In this document: positions 26,041-34,877 of the stretch, in pieces
Layout: every line of letters begins with the position of its first letter
Position numbering within the stretch: position 1 is the first letter of the stretch
Assembly (NCBI RefSeq): GCF_011064595.1
Contig: NZ_JAALJI010000002.1
Location: 62,001-126,000 of the forward strand
Source of the DNA: Paludisphaera soli
Lineage (GTDB): Bacteria; Planctomycetota; Planctomycetia; Isosphaerales; Isosphaeraceae
DNA length: 64,000 nucleotides
Reading direction: 5' to 3'
Translations under genes and position numbers: made by a program
The notes under the pieces: model-generated
Database searches by the model: none
What the model was told of the DNA's origin: nothing
Seen by the model: the letters and a program-made list of their open reading frames with translations, nothing else

Positions 26041-28098
26041 ATGCAAACGGCGAACGACCCGGCCGACCCCGCCGCGTCCTTTGGGATTTTCGTCCGGCGA
26101 GCCGTCCCCTCCGCCCGCCGCCCGACCGCCCCTCCCGCCACGCCGGAGGGCTGGGAAAAGCGGCTCCAGGGCGTCGCCGCCGGGCTGCGGACCTCCTTCG
26201 GCCTGGCCCTGATCGAGCCCTGCGACCTGGCCCCCGAGATCCTCGGGGTGGTCGAGCGCGACGATTACATCATCGAACGGCTGACCTTCCAGAGCCGGCC
26301 CGACGTGCGGGTGACGGCGAACCTCTATCGCCCCCGGAACTCGGACGCCCCGGCCCCGGCCGTCCTGAGCGTGCACGGCCACTGGGCCTGGGCGCGGATC
26401 GATCCCACCGTGCAGGCCCGCTGCATCGCGCTCGCCCGGCTCGGCTACGTCTGCCTCTGCGTCGACGCCTTCGGCGCGGGGGAGCGGGCGATCGTCCCCG
26501 GGCCCGGGACCTATCACGGCGGGCCGACCGGGGCTTCGCTCTGGGCGGCCGGCGTGCCGCTGATCGGGCTGCAGGTCCACGACAATCGCCGGGCCGTCGA
26601 CTACCTCGCCTCGCGTCCCGAGGTCGACCCGACCCGTCTGGCGATCACGGGGGCTTCCGGGGGGGGCAACCAGACGCTCTACGCCGGCGCGACCGACGAC
26701 CGGCTCAAAGCTGTCGTGCCGGTCTGCGGGGTCGGCGCCCTGGAAGCCTACCTGGACACCGCTTGCTGCGTCTGCGAGGTCAATCCGGGGGGGCTGACCT
26801 ACGCCACGACGGGAGACCTGCTGGCGATGATCGCCCCCGGGGCCTTGCTGGTCGTCAGCGCCAGCCGAGACGCCCCTCAGTTCGGCGCTGAGGCGGCCGC
26901 CAGGAGCCTGGAGCACGCGCGCCCGCGGTTCGAGCAGCTCGGGGCCGGCGATCGCATCCGCCAGGCGACCGTCGATTCCGGACACGATTACAACCGGCCG
27001 ATGCGCGAGGCCCTCTACGGCTGGCTCGACCGCTGGCTCCGCGATCGCGGCGACGGCGGGCCGATCGCCGAGCCGGAGGTCCAGCCCGAGGACCCCGCCC
27101 GGCTCCGGTGCTATCCGGACGCCGGATCCCGCCCGGCGTCGATCGTCACGATCCCGGAATTCTTCCGCCGCGAGGCCCTCGCGAGGATCGCTGCGCTGCC
27201 CGCCGCCCCCGACCACCGTCAGGCCTGGGAGGCGGAGGCGGTCTCGCTCAAGGCCGGACTGGCGAAGGACGTGCTCGGCGGATTGCCCCAGACCGACCCG
27301 CCGCCCCTCCGCGTCGGCTTCGATGCGGGGCGAGGATGCTGGACGCTCGTAATGGAGCCCGAACCGGGCCTGGCCCTCTCCGGATTCCTGAGGACGCCCG
27401 ATTCGGGTGCCCGGCGCGGGCTGGTGATCCTGTCTGGAGAAGAGGCGATCGACGCAGAGGTGGCCGCCGCCTGGGGGATGCCATGGCACCGCGCCGGTTA
27501 CGCCACCTGCGCGGTGGAGCTTCGGGCGCTGGGGCGGCTGAAGCCCGACACGCCGACGATCGCCGAGGCCGTCGACCACAATGAGGCCGAGTGGGGCGTC
27601 TGGATCGGCCGTCCCCTGCTCGGCCAGTGGGTTTTCGACCTGATGCAGTGGGTGGAGGCCCTCGGGAAACTCCTCGGCACCCCTCCCTCGCCCTTTGCCG
27701 ACCTCCCCCGCGACCTGCCGATGCTCCTGCACGGCCGGGGGGCGGCGGGGACGGCGTCGATCCTCGCGTCGGCGTACGCCCCCCGCGTTGCGGAGGTCGT
27801 CGCCGAGTCCACCCCGGCGCGGCTCGTGGCACCGGAACCCGTTGCCTGGAGCCGCGTCCGGATGGGTCTCCTCGCGCCCAATTTGTTGAGGTACGGCGAC
27901 ATCGGTCGACTCGCGAGCCTGACGGCCCCACGTCGCCTGGTGATCCTGGCGGGCGTCGGGACGGATGGGACGGCCGTTCCCGTGGCCGACCTGGAGTCGG
28001 CTTTCTCGCATTGCCGGGCGATTTACCGGCTCCATGACGCCGAAACGTCGCTCGTCCTGGCGTCCTCCCGCGCCGAGTCGGGGCTCCCCGAGGCCTGA
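26041..28098 (+). CDS. Alpha/beta hydrolase, acetyl-xylan-esterase-like, duplicated fold
   Basis: A 685-residue protein without a signal peptide. The first half (about 70-340) is a complete alpha/beta hydrolase: HGHWAW oxyanion region at about 112, nucleophile Ser206 in GASGGGNQ, acid Asp277 in SASRDAPQ and base His315 in DSGHDYN. This resembles the acetyl xylan esterase / dienelactone hydrolase groups common in planctomycetes. The second half (about 400-670) repeats the hydrolase outline, but its nucleophile elbow reads HGRGAAGT, without serine, so it is probably inactive. ATG 26041 is chosen because family similarity starts soon after. The substrate is probably an ester of a plant-type polysaccharide or a related acyl ester; this is inference. 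Confidence 0.82.
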   Translation: MQTANDPADPAASFGIFVRRAVPSARRPTAPPATPEGWEKRLQGVAAGLRTSFGLALIEPCDLAPEILGVVERDDYIIERLTFQSRPDVRVTANLYRPRNSDAPAPAVLSVHGHWAWARIDPTVQARCIALARLGYVCLCVDAFGAGERAIVPGPGTYHGGPTGASLWAAGVPLIGLQVHDNRRAVDYLASRPEVDPTRLAITGASGGGNQTLYAGATDDRLKAVVPVCGVGALEAYLDTACCVCEVNPGGLTYATTGDLLAMIAPGALLVVSASRDAPQFGAEAAARSLEHARPRFEQLGAGDRIRQATVDSGHDYNRPMREALYGWLDRWLRDRGDGGPIAEPEVQPEDPARLRCYPDAGSRPASIVTIPEFFRREALARIAALPAAPDHRQAWEAEAVSLKAGLAKDVLGGLPQTDPPPLRVGFDAGRGCWTLVMEPEPGLALSGFLRTPDSGARRGLVILSGEEAIDAEVAAAWGMPWHRAGYATCAVELRALGRLKPDTPTIAEAVDHNEAEWGVWIGRPLLGQWVFDLMQWVEALGKLLGTPPSPFADLPRDLPMLLHGRGAAGTASILASAYAPRVAEVVAESTPARLVAPEPVAWSRVRMGLLAPNLLRYGDIGRLASLTAPRRLVILAGVGTDGTAVPVADLESAFSHCRAIYRLHDAETSLVLASSRAESGLPEA

Positions 28099-28189
28099 TC
28101 GTCGGGGAACCAGGCGAACGCGGGTATGGACAGGGCCGGAGGCCGGGGTTTTGACGCTCTTCTAGAGGAGAATCGCATCCCTAGATGCG

Positions 28190-28217
28190 TTGACCCCGGT
28201 CCGGGACTTCCGATAAT
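28190..28217 (+). promoter_or_regulatory. Promoter for the HlyD-like gene, with adjacent palindrome
   Basis: TTGACC (28190-28195) and GATAAT (28212-28217) are separated by 16 bases; each matches the sigma-70 consensus at five of six positions, making this the best promoter seen in the window. The leader to ATG 28359 would be about 135 bases. An inverted repeat, CGCATC (28174-28179) and GATGCG (28184-28189), abuts the -35 element and could be an operator. Confidence 0.6.
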
Positions 28218-28358
28218 CCAATGAACCGAGACATTCGGCGCCGCGTAACGGTCCAGAGGATCCCTCGCCCTCTCGAACCCGATCGCGACGCTTGACGCGG
28301 ATTCGGCCGGACTCCCGGCCGCGATCGGCTCGGTCGCGCCTTTCCCCTCGGACGACAC

Positions 28359-30314
28359 ATGCAAGCTCAACCGAACGCGGTCCCTCGGATCGAACTGGAA
28401 CGCCCGAGCCGACGCGGGTCGATCGGGAAGCGGCTGACGGCCCTCGTCGTCGTGCTGGCGGCGGTGGGGGGCGCGTCGTGGGCCTGGGAGCAAGGGTATC
28501 GCCCCTCCTGGCTCGATCGTCGCGAGGCCGTTTCGTACAAGCTCGCCGAGGTCGACCGCGGCGACATCGTGCAGTACGTCGTGGAGTTCGGCACGCTCGA
28601 AAGCGCGACGGACGCGGTCGTCCGGTGCCAGGTCGAGGCCCTCATCGGCCTGGTGGGCGGGTCGAACTCGAGCGGCTCGGGGAACCGGTCCGGGGGCTCC
28701 AGCAGTGGGGCGGCTTCGCAGGCATCCGCCGCGCCGGCCCCCGCACCGACGAAGAGCGCCGCGGGGACGGCCAAGGCCGGGACCGCGACCGCCAAGGGTG
28801 GTGCGGGGTCGACCGCCAAGGGGGGGGCGGGGTCGGGGTCCGCATCGGGATCCTCGGGAACGGCGACGGCCGCCTCGGGTACGTCCGCGAAGCCCTCCAT
28901 CAGGAGCTTCACCTACACCGTCGCTCCCTATTCCCCCCTGAAGCGGACGACGAAGGCGACGACCGCCTCGAATTCCCGGGGCGGCGGGGGCAGCGGTGGA
29001 AGCGGCGGTGGAGGCGGCAGCGGTCGAGGCGGCGGGGGAGGCGGCATGGAAGAGAAGCCGGGCTCCACCCGCATCATCTCGATCCTGCCCGAGGGGACGG
29101 CCGTGAGGCAGGGCGATGTGGTGTGCGAGCTGGATTCGGCGGCCTTCCGCGACGAGCTCAAGGCCCAGCAGATCCGCTGGCTCCAGGCCAAGTCGTTCGT
29201 CGAGCAGGCGACCTCGCTGCTCGCCGTCAACGAGATCACGCTTCGCGAGTATCGCGATGGCATCCTCCCTCAGGACCTCCAGCTCATCCGCCAGTATGTC
29301 CAGACTTGCGAGATCGACCACGATCGGGCCGCGAAGAACGTCGAATGGTCGCGGGGCGTCACCCAGAAGGGGCTGCGCACCAGCTCCCAGCTACGCGCGG
29401 ACGAACTGGCGCTCCAGCAGGCGGAATTCGTCCTGAGCGAGGCTCAGGGCATGCTCCTGCGGTTGGAGAAGTTCACCGGTCCCAAGATCCTCAAGTCGCT
29501 CGAAGCGAAGCTGGCCTCGATCCTGACCGACAAGCTCGCCCAGGACGCGAGCTTCGCCCTGGAGGCGGAGCGGCTCGCACGCCTGGAGAAGAACGTCGCC
29601 GCCTGCATCCTCCGCGCACCTCGCGACGGCGTGGTCGTCTACGTGAATGAAACCAACGGCTGGGGGCGGGTGGAGTCGGTGATCCAGGAAGGGACGACCG
29701 TCCGGCAGGATCAGCCGATCTTTCAGCTCCCCGACCCCAAGCGGATGCGGGTCAAGGCCCGCATCAACGAGACCAAGGTCTCGTACCTCCGCAACGGCCA
29801 GGCCTGTTCGATCCGCCTGGACGCCTTCCCCGACCGGCTTCTGCGCGGGCGGGTCACCGACGTGACCGCCATCTCCTCGCCGGTGAACGGGCCCTTCTCC
29901 GACGTCCGCGTCTACTTCGCCCTGATCGCGATCGACGACGCTTTCGCCGACCTCCGCCCCGGCCTCAGCGCCGAGGTTACGTTCCTGTACGATCGCCGGT
30001 CGCAGGTCGACCGCATGCCGCTCGCGGCCGTTCGCGACATCGGCGACGACTCCTACGTGGCGATCCTCGACCGGACCCCGGCTCCCGAAGCCAAGACGCC
30101 CTACCGCTGGCAGAAGGTCGAACTCGGCCTCAGCGACTCGGACTTCGTCGAGGTCCTCTCCGGGGTCCAGCCCGGCGACCGGGTCATCCTCGACCCGTTC
30201 ACGCTGGAGGCGCCGACGATCGCGCCGACGCCCCCCGCGGCCTCGCAGGTCGCGGCCGTCGCCCCCGACCCTCAAGAGGCGGTCGGAGCCGTCCCCGCTC
30301 GGCCCGGATCCTAA
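28359..30314 (+). CDS. HlyD-like adaptor protein with large low-complexity insertion
   Basis: A 651-residue membrane fusion protein with one N-terminal transmembrane segment (about residues 26-44). It is a paralogue of the adaptor at 16594-18465: CQVEALIGL here aligns with CQVEGQTTI there, and ISILPEGTAVRQGDVVCEL with IFILPEGTRVKKGELVCEL. Between these two strands of the barrel-sandwich domain this copy has about 138 extra residues (about 98-236), almost entirely Gly, Ser, Ala, Thr and Lys. The coiled-coil hairpin (about 260-400) and the C-terminal beta-barrel domains are intact. No transporter ATPase or channel gene adjoins it, so its partners are encoded elsewhere. The 3' end overlaps the convergent epimerase gene by four bases. 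Confidence 0.85.
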   Translation: MQAQPNAVPRIELERPSRRGSIGKRLTALVVVLAAVGGASWAWEQGYRPSWLDRREAVSYKLAEVDRGDIVQYVVEFGTLESATDAVVRCQVEALIGLVGGSNSSGSGNRSGGSSSGAASQASAAPAPAPTKSAAGTAKAGTATAKGGAGSTAKGGAGSGSASGSSGTATAASGTSAKPSIRSFTYTVAPYSPLKRTTKATTASNSRGGGGSGGSGGGGGSGRGGGGGGMEEKPGSTRIISILPEGTAVRQGDVVCELDSAAFRDELKAQQIRWLQAKSFVEQATSLLAVNEITLREYRDGILPQDLQLIRQYVQTCEIDHDRAAKNVEWSRGVTQKGLRTSSQLRADELALQQAEFVLSEAQGMLLRLEKFTGPKILKSLEAKLASILTDKLAQDASFALEAERLARLEKNVAACILRAPRDGVVVYVNETNGWGRVESVIQEGTTVRQDQPIFQLPDPKRMRVKARINETKVSYLRNGQACSIRLDAFPDRLLRGRVTDVTAISSPVNGPFSDVRVYFALIAIDDAFADLRPGLSAEVTFLYDRRSQVDRMPLAAVRDIGDDSYVAILDRTPAPEAKTPYRWQKVELGLSDSDFVEVLSGVQPGDRVILDPFTLEAPTIAPTPPAASQVAAVAPDPQEAVGAVPARPGS

Positions 30315-31231
30315 TTGGCCGTGTTCGCGGCGGCGAGTAGTTGGGCGATCGTTTCCTCAAGCCGGGCCTCTCGGCCGAAGGTCATCCCCAGCGAGCGGAT
30401 CCGGTCGGTCGCGATCTGGTGCTTGGGATGCGTCTCCGCACCGCCGATGGGGCCGTCCGACCCGGCGAGTCGACGGGCGATGTGCGCGACTTCGTAGTCG
30501 GAGACGTAGCGATCGCAGCAGTTGTACATCCGGCCCGACACCGCCTGGGCGTCTGCGTTCAGCAGGATCTCGACGCCCCGGGCGACGTCGGTCGCGTGGA
30601 CCTCCTTGCCGCCCCCCCGGCATTCGACCGGCTCGCCGGCGGCCACCTTTCGCACCAGGTCGAACCACTTGCTCGCCTTCGGCGGACGGGCCAGGCCGTA
30701 GACGCCGCAGGGCCGTATGGCGCAGATGGGCATCCGCGAGCCCAGGCCGTAGCTCGACACGAAAGCCTCGATCGCCGCCTTGTGGGCCCCGTAGTGGCTG
30801 GCGCTCCAGGTCGGGTGGGCCTCGTCGAGCGGCCGATCGTCCAGGATCAGGTCGTGCACGGCGCAGGTGGAGATGAAGACGAACCGTTTCAGCTCCCGGC
30901 GGCGAGCCTCCTCGATCAGCCGCAGCGTCCCCATAACGTTCCGCTCGAAGAACTCCAGGAGGTTCCCCTCGCCCCCCCGAAAGCGTCCGCCGGGGTGGTC
31001 GATCGCGGCGTGGACGACGGCGTCGGCCCCGTCCAGCAGGTCGCGGCCGGCGCGTTCGTCGCCGAGGCTCCCCTCGACCCAGTCGATGCCGCCCTCGGGG
31101 ATCGAATCGGCGAGGCCCGAGACGTCGCTGCTCGGGCGTCGCCAGCAGACGAGCCGGTGTCCCGCCTGGGCCAGATGTGAGACGATGTAGCGGCCGACGA
31201 ATCCCGTCGCCCCGGTCACGGCGATTCTCAT
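30311..31231 (-). CDS. NAD(P)-dependent epimerase/dehydratase, extended SDR family
   Basis: A 306-residue Rossmann enzyme. The cofactor motif is GATGFVGRYI at residues 7-16, the active-site Tyr-Lys pair is in SHYGAHKAA, and the catalytic Ser/Thr is in FISTCAVHD. These place it among extended short-chain dehydrogenases acting on nucleotide sugars or on small ketones and aldehydes. The substrate is not resolvable. ATG 31231 begins directly at MRIAVTGATG. The gene ends four bases inside the 3' end of the convergent HlyD-like gene, so no terminator separates them. The divergent SGNH hydrolase gene starts 101 bases away. Confidence 0.88.
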   Translation of the reverse strand: MRIAVTGATGFVGRYIVSHLAQAGHRLVCWRRPSSDVSGLADSIPEGGIDWVEGSLGDERAGRDLLDGADAVVHAAIDHPGGRFRGGEGNLLEFFERNVMGTLRLIEEARRRELKRFVFISTCAVHDLILDDRPLDEAHPTWSASHYGAHKAAIEAFVSSYGLGSRMPICAIRPCGVYGLARPPKASKWFDLVRKVAAGEPVECRGGGKEVHATDVARGVEILLNADAQAVSGRMYNCCDRYVSDYEVAHIARRLAGSDGPIGGAETHPKHQIATDRIRSLGMTFGREARLEETIAQLLAAANTAN

Positions 31232-31331
31232 CGATCCTGTCTCCTTAGACAGTCAGTCGCGCCCCACGCGCCGAGCGGCCCCCGGATCCCGCGAGGCGGA
31301 AGCCGGAGGGCGACTCGGCGGAGCTCCCCGA

Positions 31332-32663
31332 ATGAATCAGGCCCCCGCCCCATCAAGCCCCGGTCGTGCCGACGCCCGCGCCCGATGGTTCAAGCGTTTC
31401 ATCATACTCGCCACGCTCGCGACGGTCGCCGGAATCGTCGCCGCGTTCCCCGTCGGGCGATTCTACGCGATCCAGGGGGCCGTCGCGGCCCGCACCGCCA
31501 CGATCCGATGGGTGACCGGCCTGGAGCCGGATCGCACGGAGATCGAGGCCGATTGGGCCCGTCGCAGGCAGCGAGCGGTCGATTCGACGACGGCGACCTT
31601 GACGAAGTTCTTCAACGGCACGGACGAGCCGATGCGCGATTTGTTCCGGGTCGCCGGCATGGATCCGGAGCACGGCCTGGTCCGCTTCGGACGCGCCGAC
31701 CAGTCGTTCCTTCTCTCCTCGCAGGTCTTCGAGCCCGACGACCGCGGCCGATCCTACCGGCTCCGACCGAACACCCGGTCGGTCTGGCTGCGCCAGGTCA
31801 CGCTCCACGACGGCCCCTTCGGGCTGTTCCAGATCCTGGACACGCCGGAGCATCGCGAGGCCGCGTCGAAGGCCGGCGCGATCGTCGACGAGTCCTCGGC
31901 CACGACGACCAACTCCTGGGGCCTGCGAGGGCCGGAACCGGACCCCTCGGCCGCGCTCCGGGGCGTCGTCCTGGGGGACTCCTTCATGCAGGGCATGTTC
32001 AACGGCGACGAGCAGACACCGCCGTTCTACCTGGCGAACCGCCTGACGGATCTTTACGAAGGGTCCGTCTCGCTCGCCAACACGGGGCACATCGCCTACT
32101 CGCCCGAGCAGTATTACTACACGCTTCTGGAGTACGGCGAGCGGATGACCCCGCAATTCGTCGTCGTCAGCGTCTGCCCGAACGACTTCGGCGAGGGCTT
32201 CGACATCCTCCAGGGCCGGCCCGACTGGATGGACGAGGCGGCCTACTGGATCGACCGCATCCACGGCTGGTGCCGATCGCGGGGGGCGATCTGCCTGCTG
32301 GTCCCGGTCCCCACCTTCCCCCAGGTGGAGAGCCGGCGCAAGGACGGATTCTACCCGGGCCTGGTGAGCAACATCTTCCCCGGCCCGCCAGCCTACTTCT
32401 GCGACCCGCTGGAGGCGTTCCTGGACGAGCACCTCAGGCTGAGGCGCGAGGCGAGCGAGGGGAACTCGACGCTCTCGCGGAGCCCGCTCTACAACCGCCA
32501 CATCGACGACGACCATTTCTCGCCGGTCGGAGCCGACTTGTGGGCCGAGGTCGTCGCGAGGCGGCTGGTGCTGCTGCTGGAGACGGTCGGGAGGGGCTCG
32601 AACCCCTCCCTCCCGAAGGCGAAGCTCACTTCCCGGCCATCTTCGAGCGGGCCCCGTCGATGA
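31332..32663 (+). CDS. Membrane-anchored SGNH/GDSL-type hydrolase
   Basis: A 443-residue protein with an N-terminal signal anchor (about residues 22-40) and the rest outside the membrane. The SGNH blocks are GDSFMQG (Ser217 nucleophile), CPND (Asn284) and IDDDHFSPVG (Asp392 and His395). The preceding TNSWGLRGPE is typical of AlgJ/AlgX-like and related planctomycete SGNH proteins that add or remove O-acetyl groups on polysaccharides; acetyl transfer or ester hydrolysis is therefore likely. GGAG lies eight bases before ATG 31332. The last 27 residues are coded across a hairpin and the end of the convergent amidase gene and look unlike the rest of the protein. Confidence 0.82.
   Translation: MNQAPAPSSPGRADARARWFKRFIILATLATVAGIVAAFPVGRFYAIQGAVAARTATIRWVTGLEPDRTEIEADWARRRQRAVDSTTATLTKFFNGTDEPMRDLFRVAGMDPEHGLVRFGRADQSFLLSSQVFEPDDRGRSYRLRPNTRSVWLRQVTLHDGPFGLFQILDTPEHREAASKAGAIVDESSATTTNSWGLRGPEPDPSAALRGVVLGDSFMQGMFNGDEQTPPFYLANRLTDLYEGSVSLANTGHIAYSPEQYYYTLLEYGERMTPQFVVVSVCPNDFGEGFDILQGRPDWMDEAAYWIDRIHGWCRSRGAICLLVPVPTFPQVESRRKDGFYPGLVSNIFPGPPAYFCDPLEAFLDEHLRLRREASEGNSTLSRSPLYNRHIDDDHFSPVGADLWAEVVARRLVLLLETVGRGSNPSLPKAKLTSRPSSSGPRR
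32589..32610. terminator. Hairpin inside the 3' end of the SGNH gene
   Basis: An 8-bp stem (32589-32596 with 32603-32610, loop CTCGAA) lies at the border of the convergent SGNH and amidase genes. It is inside the SGNH reading frame and 16 bases past the amidase stop, so it may be a bidirectional terminator. There is no T-tract. Confidence 0.4.
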
Positions 32664-33648
32664 GCAGGTCCCACTGGAAGGCCGGGCCGGGGTCGGTCTT
32701 GTTGGTCTGGACGTGGTAGTGGCCGAGCAGCCCCTGGTAGGCGTCGAACTCGGCGGGCGAGAGGGTGTCGAGCCGCAAGGCGCCCGAGTCGTCGCGCGGG
32801 TAGTCGGCCTTGATCTTGGGGAAGACGGTGCAGAGCGTGGCCGTCAGCTTGGTCAGGGCGTCGTACTGGGCCTGGGTCAGGTCGTACTGCTCCAGCTCCT
32901 GGCCTCGGATCTTCCCCTTCACCAGCTCGTTCCGGGCGGGGGCCAGCAGGGCGTCGGGGTTGTGGATGCCGTTGGCCTCCGGGGCGCCCGGGAGCTTGAT
33001 CTTCACGCGACCCTCGGCGTCCTTCTCGTACCAGCGGTCGAGCGACGCGGTCCGGCCGGGGGAGTAGGCGCCCATGTTGGCGATCTCGATGCCGATCGAG
33101 CGGCCGTTGGCCTTCGTGGCGTGCCAGGCGGCCTCCTTGAGGTCGAGCGTCTGGTAGATCGTGCCGTCGACGTCGAGCATGAAGTGGACGCTCAGGCCCC
33201 GCTCGTCGTGCAGGACGCGGAAGCAGCGCTGGCTGGTCCCGCAGACGTCGTAGTGGATCACGAACTGGTCGACCACGCGCTGGAGCAGCGGCAGGTCCCA
33301 GCCCCCGGCCTGGACGCGGGCCAGTTCGGGCTCGGACAGCCCGTTCTTGCGGAGGCCGAAGCGGGTCGGCGGGAGGTCCGGCTTCTTGTCCGCGGGGCTG
33401 AAGTGCGGGGCCACGCGGTAGGCGTCGTATCCCTCGGGGTCGGTCCAGAGGACGACGGGGGTGGTGGTGTGGAAGAGCTGGCCGCAGACGACGATCTCGT
33501 CGCCCCGGCGTTCGAGCCGATCGCCCGGCTTGGGTTCGTCTGCCTTCGCCGAACCCGGAAGGGCGAGCAGGCACGAGGCGGCGAGGCCGAGGAGCCCCAG
33601 GGCGGTGCGAGGACGTCGGGGCGAGGGGCGATGCGGGGACGAGGGCAA
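32626..33648 (-). CDS. Secreted N-acetylmuramoyl-L-alanine amidase, AmpD-like
   Basis: A 340-residue protein that should cut the lactyl amide bond between MurNAc and L-Ala in peptidoglycan. No ATG lies near the signal peptide. The start is TTG 33648, with AGGAG seven bases upstream, giving MPSSPHRPSP and the hydrophobic ALGLLGLAASCLLALPGSA. Zinc ligands by analogy with AmpD are His131 (FVIHYDVC), the first His of GHYHV, and the Asp of TDPGPAF near the C-terminus. The SIGIEIANMG strand is present too. Export suggests action on the sacculus rather than on recycled cytoplasmic fragments. It is divergent from a beta-lactamase-like gene across 136 bases. Confidence 0.88.
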   Translation of the reverse strand: MPSSPHRPSPRRPRTALGLLGLAASCLLALPGSAKADEPKPGDRLERRGDEIVVCGQLFHTTTPVVLWTDPEGYDAYRVAPHFSPADKKPDLPPTRFGLRKNGLSEPELARVQAGGWDLPLLQRVVDQFVIHYDVCGTSQRCFRVLHDERGLSVHFMLDVDGTIYQTLDLKEAAWHATKANGRSIGIEIANMGAYSPGRTASLDRWYEKDAEGRVKIKLPGAPEANGIHNPDALLAPARNELVKGKIRGQELEQYDLTQAQYDALTKLTATLCTVFPKIKADYPRDDSGALRLDTLSPAEFDAYQGLLGHYHVQTNKTDPGPAFQWDLLIDGARSKMAGK

Positions 33649-33784
33649 AGGCGATCTCCTTCCACAGGCGCGGGCTTGAGGCGGGTCGGGACGTGGAGAG
33701 GGTGGGGCTGGACTCGCGGAGCGAGGCTGAGCACAATGGATTTTGAGCCGGCCGGAACGACGACACAAGCGGAAACCCCCACTC

Positions 33785-34804
33785 ATGACCGAATCGAAGA
33801 TTCTGGATATGTCTCCTCGACTCCGCCGACCGGCCGCGCGCCTCCGGCTCGCCGCGGCCGCGCTCGCGACGCTCGCCCTCGCCTCGGTGGCGCTCGCCGA
33901 CGAGCGGCCCGGCTCGCCGCCGGCCGACCTCGCGGGCCGCATCGAGGCCCTGGCCAAGGCCCACAAGGGCAAGGCGGCGGTGGCCTTCAAGAACCTCCAG
34001 ACCGGCGAAAGCTACGCCCTGGACGCCGACGCGCCGATGCCCACGGCCAGCCTCGTCAAGTTCCCGGTCATGATCGAGGCCTACCGCCAGGCCGCCGAGG
34101 GGAAGGTCGACCTGGATTCCCCGGTCATGCTCACGAAGAAGGACAAGGTCCCCGGCTCCGGCGTCCTGACCTCGCACTTCTCCGAAGGCGCCCGGTTCCC
34201 CCTCCTCGACGCGGTCCACCTGATGATCACCTACTCCGACAACACGGCGACCAACCTCGTCCTCGACGCGATCGGCATCGGGTCGACCGCCGCGACGATG
34301 GAGGCCCTGGGCTGCCCCAACACCAAGATCCACTCCAAGGTCTACCGCCGCGACACCTCGGTCTTCCCCGAACGCAGCAAGGTCTACGGCCTGGGCAGCA
34401 CCACGGCCGCCGAGATGATCCGGCTGTTCGAGGCCCTGCACGCCCGGAAGCTCGTCGACGAGAAGGCCAGCGAGGCCATGTGGAAGCACCTGCTGACGTG
34501 CGACGACAGGGCCAAGTTCCCCCGCTTCCTGCCCCCCGGGACCAAGGTCGCGTTCAAGACCGGCAGCGTCGACGCGAGCCGGACCTGCGCAGGGGTGATC
34601 GAGACCAAGGGGGGCCCGGTCGCCCTCTGCGTGCTCACCGACGAGAACGAGGACAAGAGCTGGTCCGACGACAACGCCGGCAACCTGCTCTGCGCCAAGA
34701 TCGCGCGCGAGGTCTACGACCACTTCACGGCCCAGGCCGAGGCCCCCAAGCCCGAGCCGACGGCCGCCAGGCCCGAGGAGGCCGCCGCGCCGGCGTCGAA
34801 GTAA
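33785..34804 (+). CDS. Class-A-beta-lactamase-like secreted serine hydrolase
   Basis: A 339-residue protein with a signal peptide (start at ATG 33785, or ATG 33809 directly before MSPRLRRPAARL). It has the active-site SxxK as SLVK (Ser89, Lys92), SDN at 151-153 (YSDNTATN) and KTG at 258-260 (FKTGSVDASR). The omega-loop ExxLN motif, which supplies the deacylating Glu of true class A enzymes, is not visible; the corresponding stretch reads DTSVFPERSKVYGLG. It may therefore be a slow penicillin binder or a peptidoglycan peptidase rather than an efficient beta-lactamase. The C-terminal 25 residues are an Ala/Pro/Glu tail. A hairpin follows the stop. Confidence 0.85.
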   Translation: MTESKILDMSPRLRRPAARLRLAAAALATLALASVALADERPGSPPADLAGRIEALAKAHKGKAAVAFKNLQTGESYALDADAPMPTASLVKFPVMIEAYRQAAEGKVDLDSPVMLTKKDKVPGSGVLTSHFSEGARFPLLDAVHLMITYSDNTATNLVLDAIGIGSTAATMEALGCPNTKIHSKVYRRDTSVFPERSKVYGLGSTTAAEMIRLFEALHARKLVDEKASEAMWKHLLTCDDRAKFPRFLPPGTKVAFKTGSVDASRTCAGVIETKGGPVALCVLTDENEDKSWSDDNAGNLLCAKIAREVYDHFTAQAEAPKPEPTAARPEEAAAPASK

Positions 34805-34826
34805 ACGGGTCGCGTCCGCAACATCC

Positions 34827-34859
34827 GGAGCCGGCCGCCCCGATGGGGGGGCCGGCTTC
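34827..34859 (+). terminator. GC-rich hairpin after the beta-lactamase-like gene
   Basis: An 8-bp stem (34829-34836 with 34850-34857) encloses a further 4-bp C/G stem (34838-34841 with 34845-34848) with loop GAT. It starts 25 bases after the stop codon and 20 bases before the next gene. The tail has only two T, so termination may be partial. Confidence 0.45.
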
Positions 34860-34877
34860 CCGACGGAGGCCGTCATC

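Noticed and set aside
33649-33990. ATG-initiated 114-codon extension of the amidase
   Set aside because: It would bury the signal peptide and overlap the divergent gene; TTG 33648 with AGGAG fits much better.
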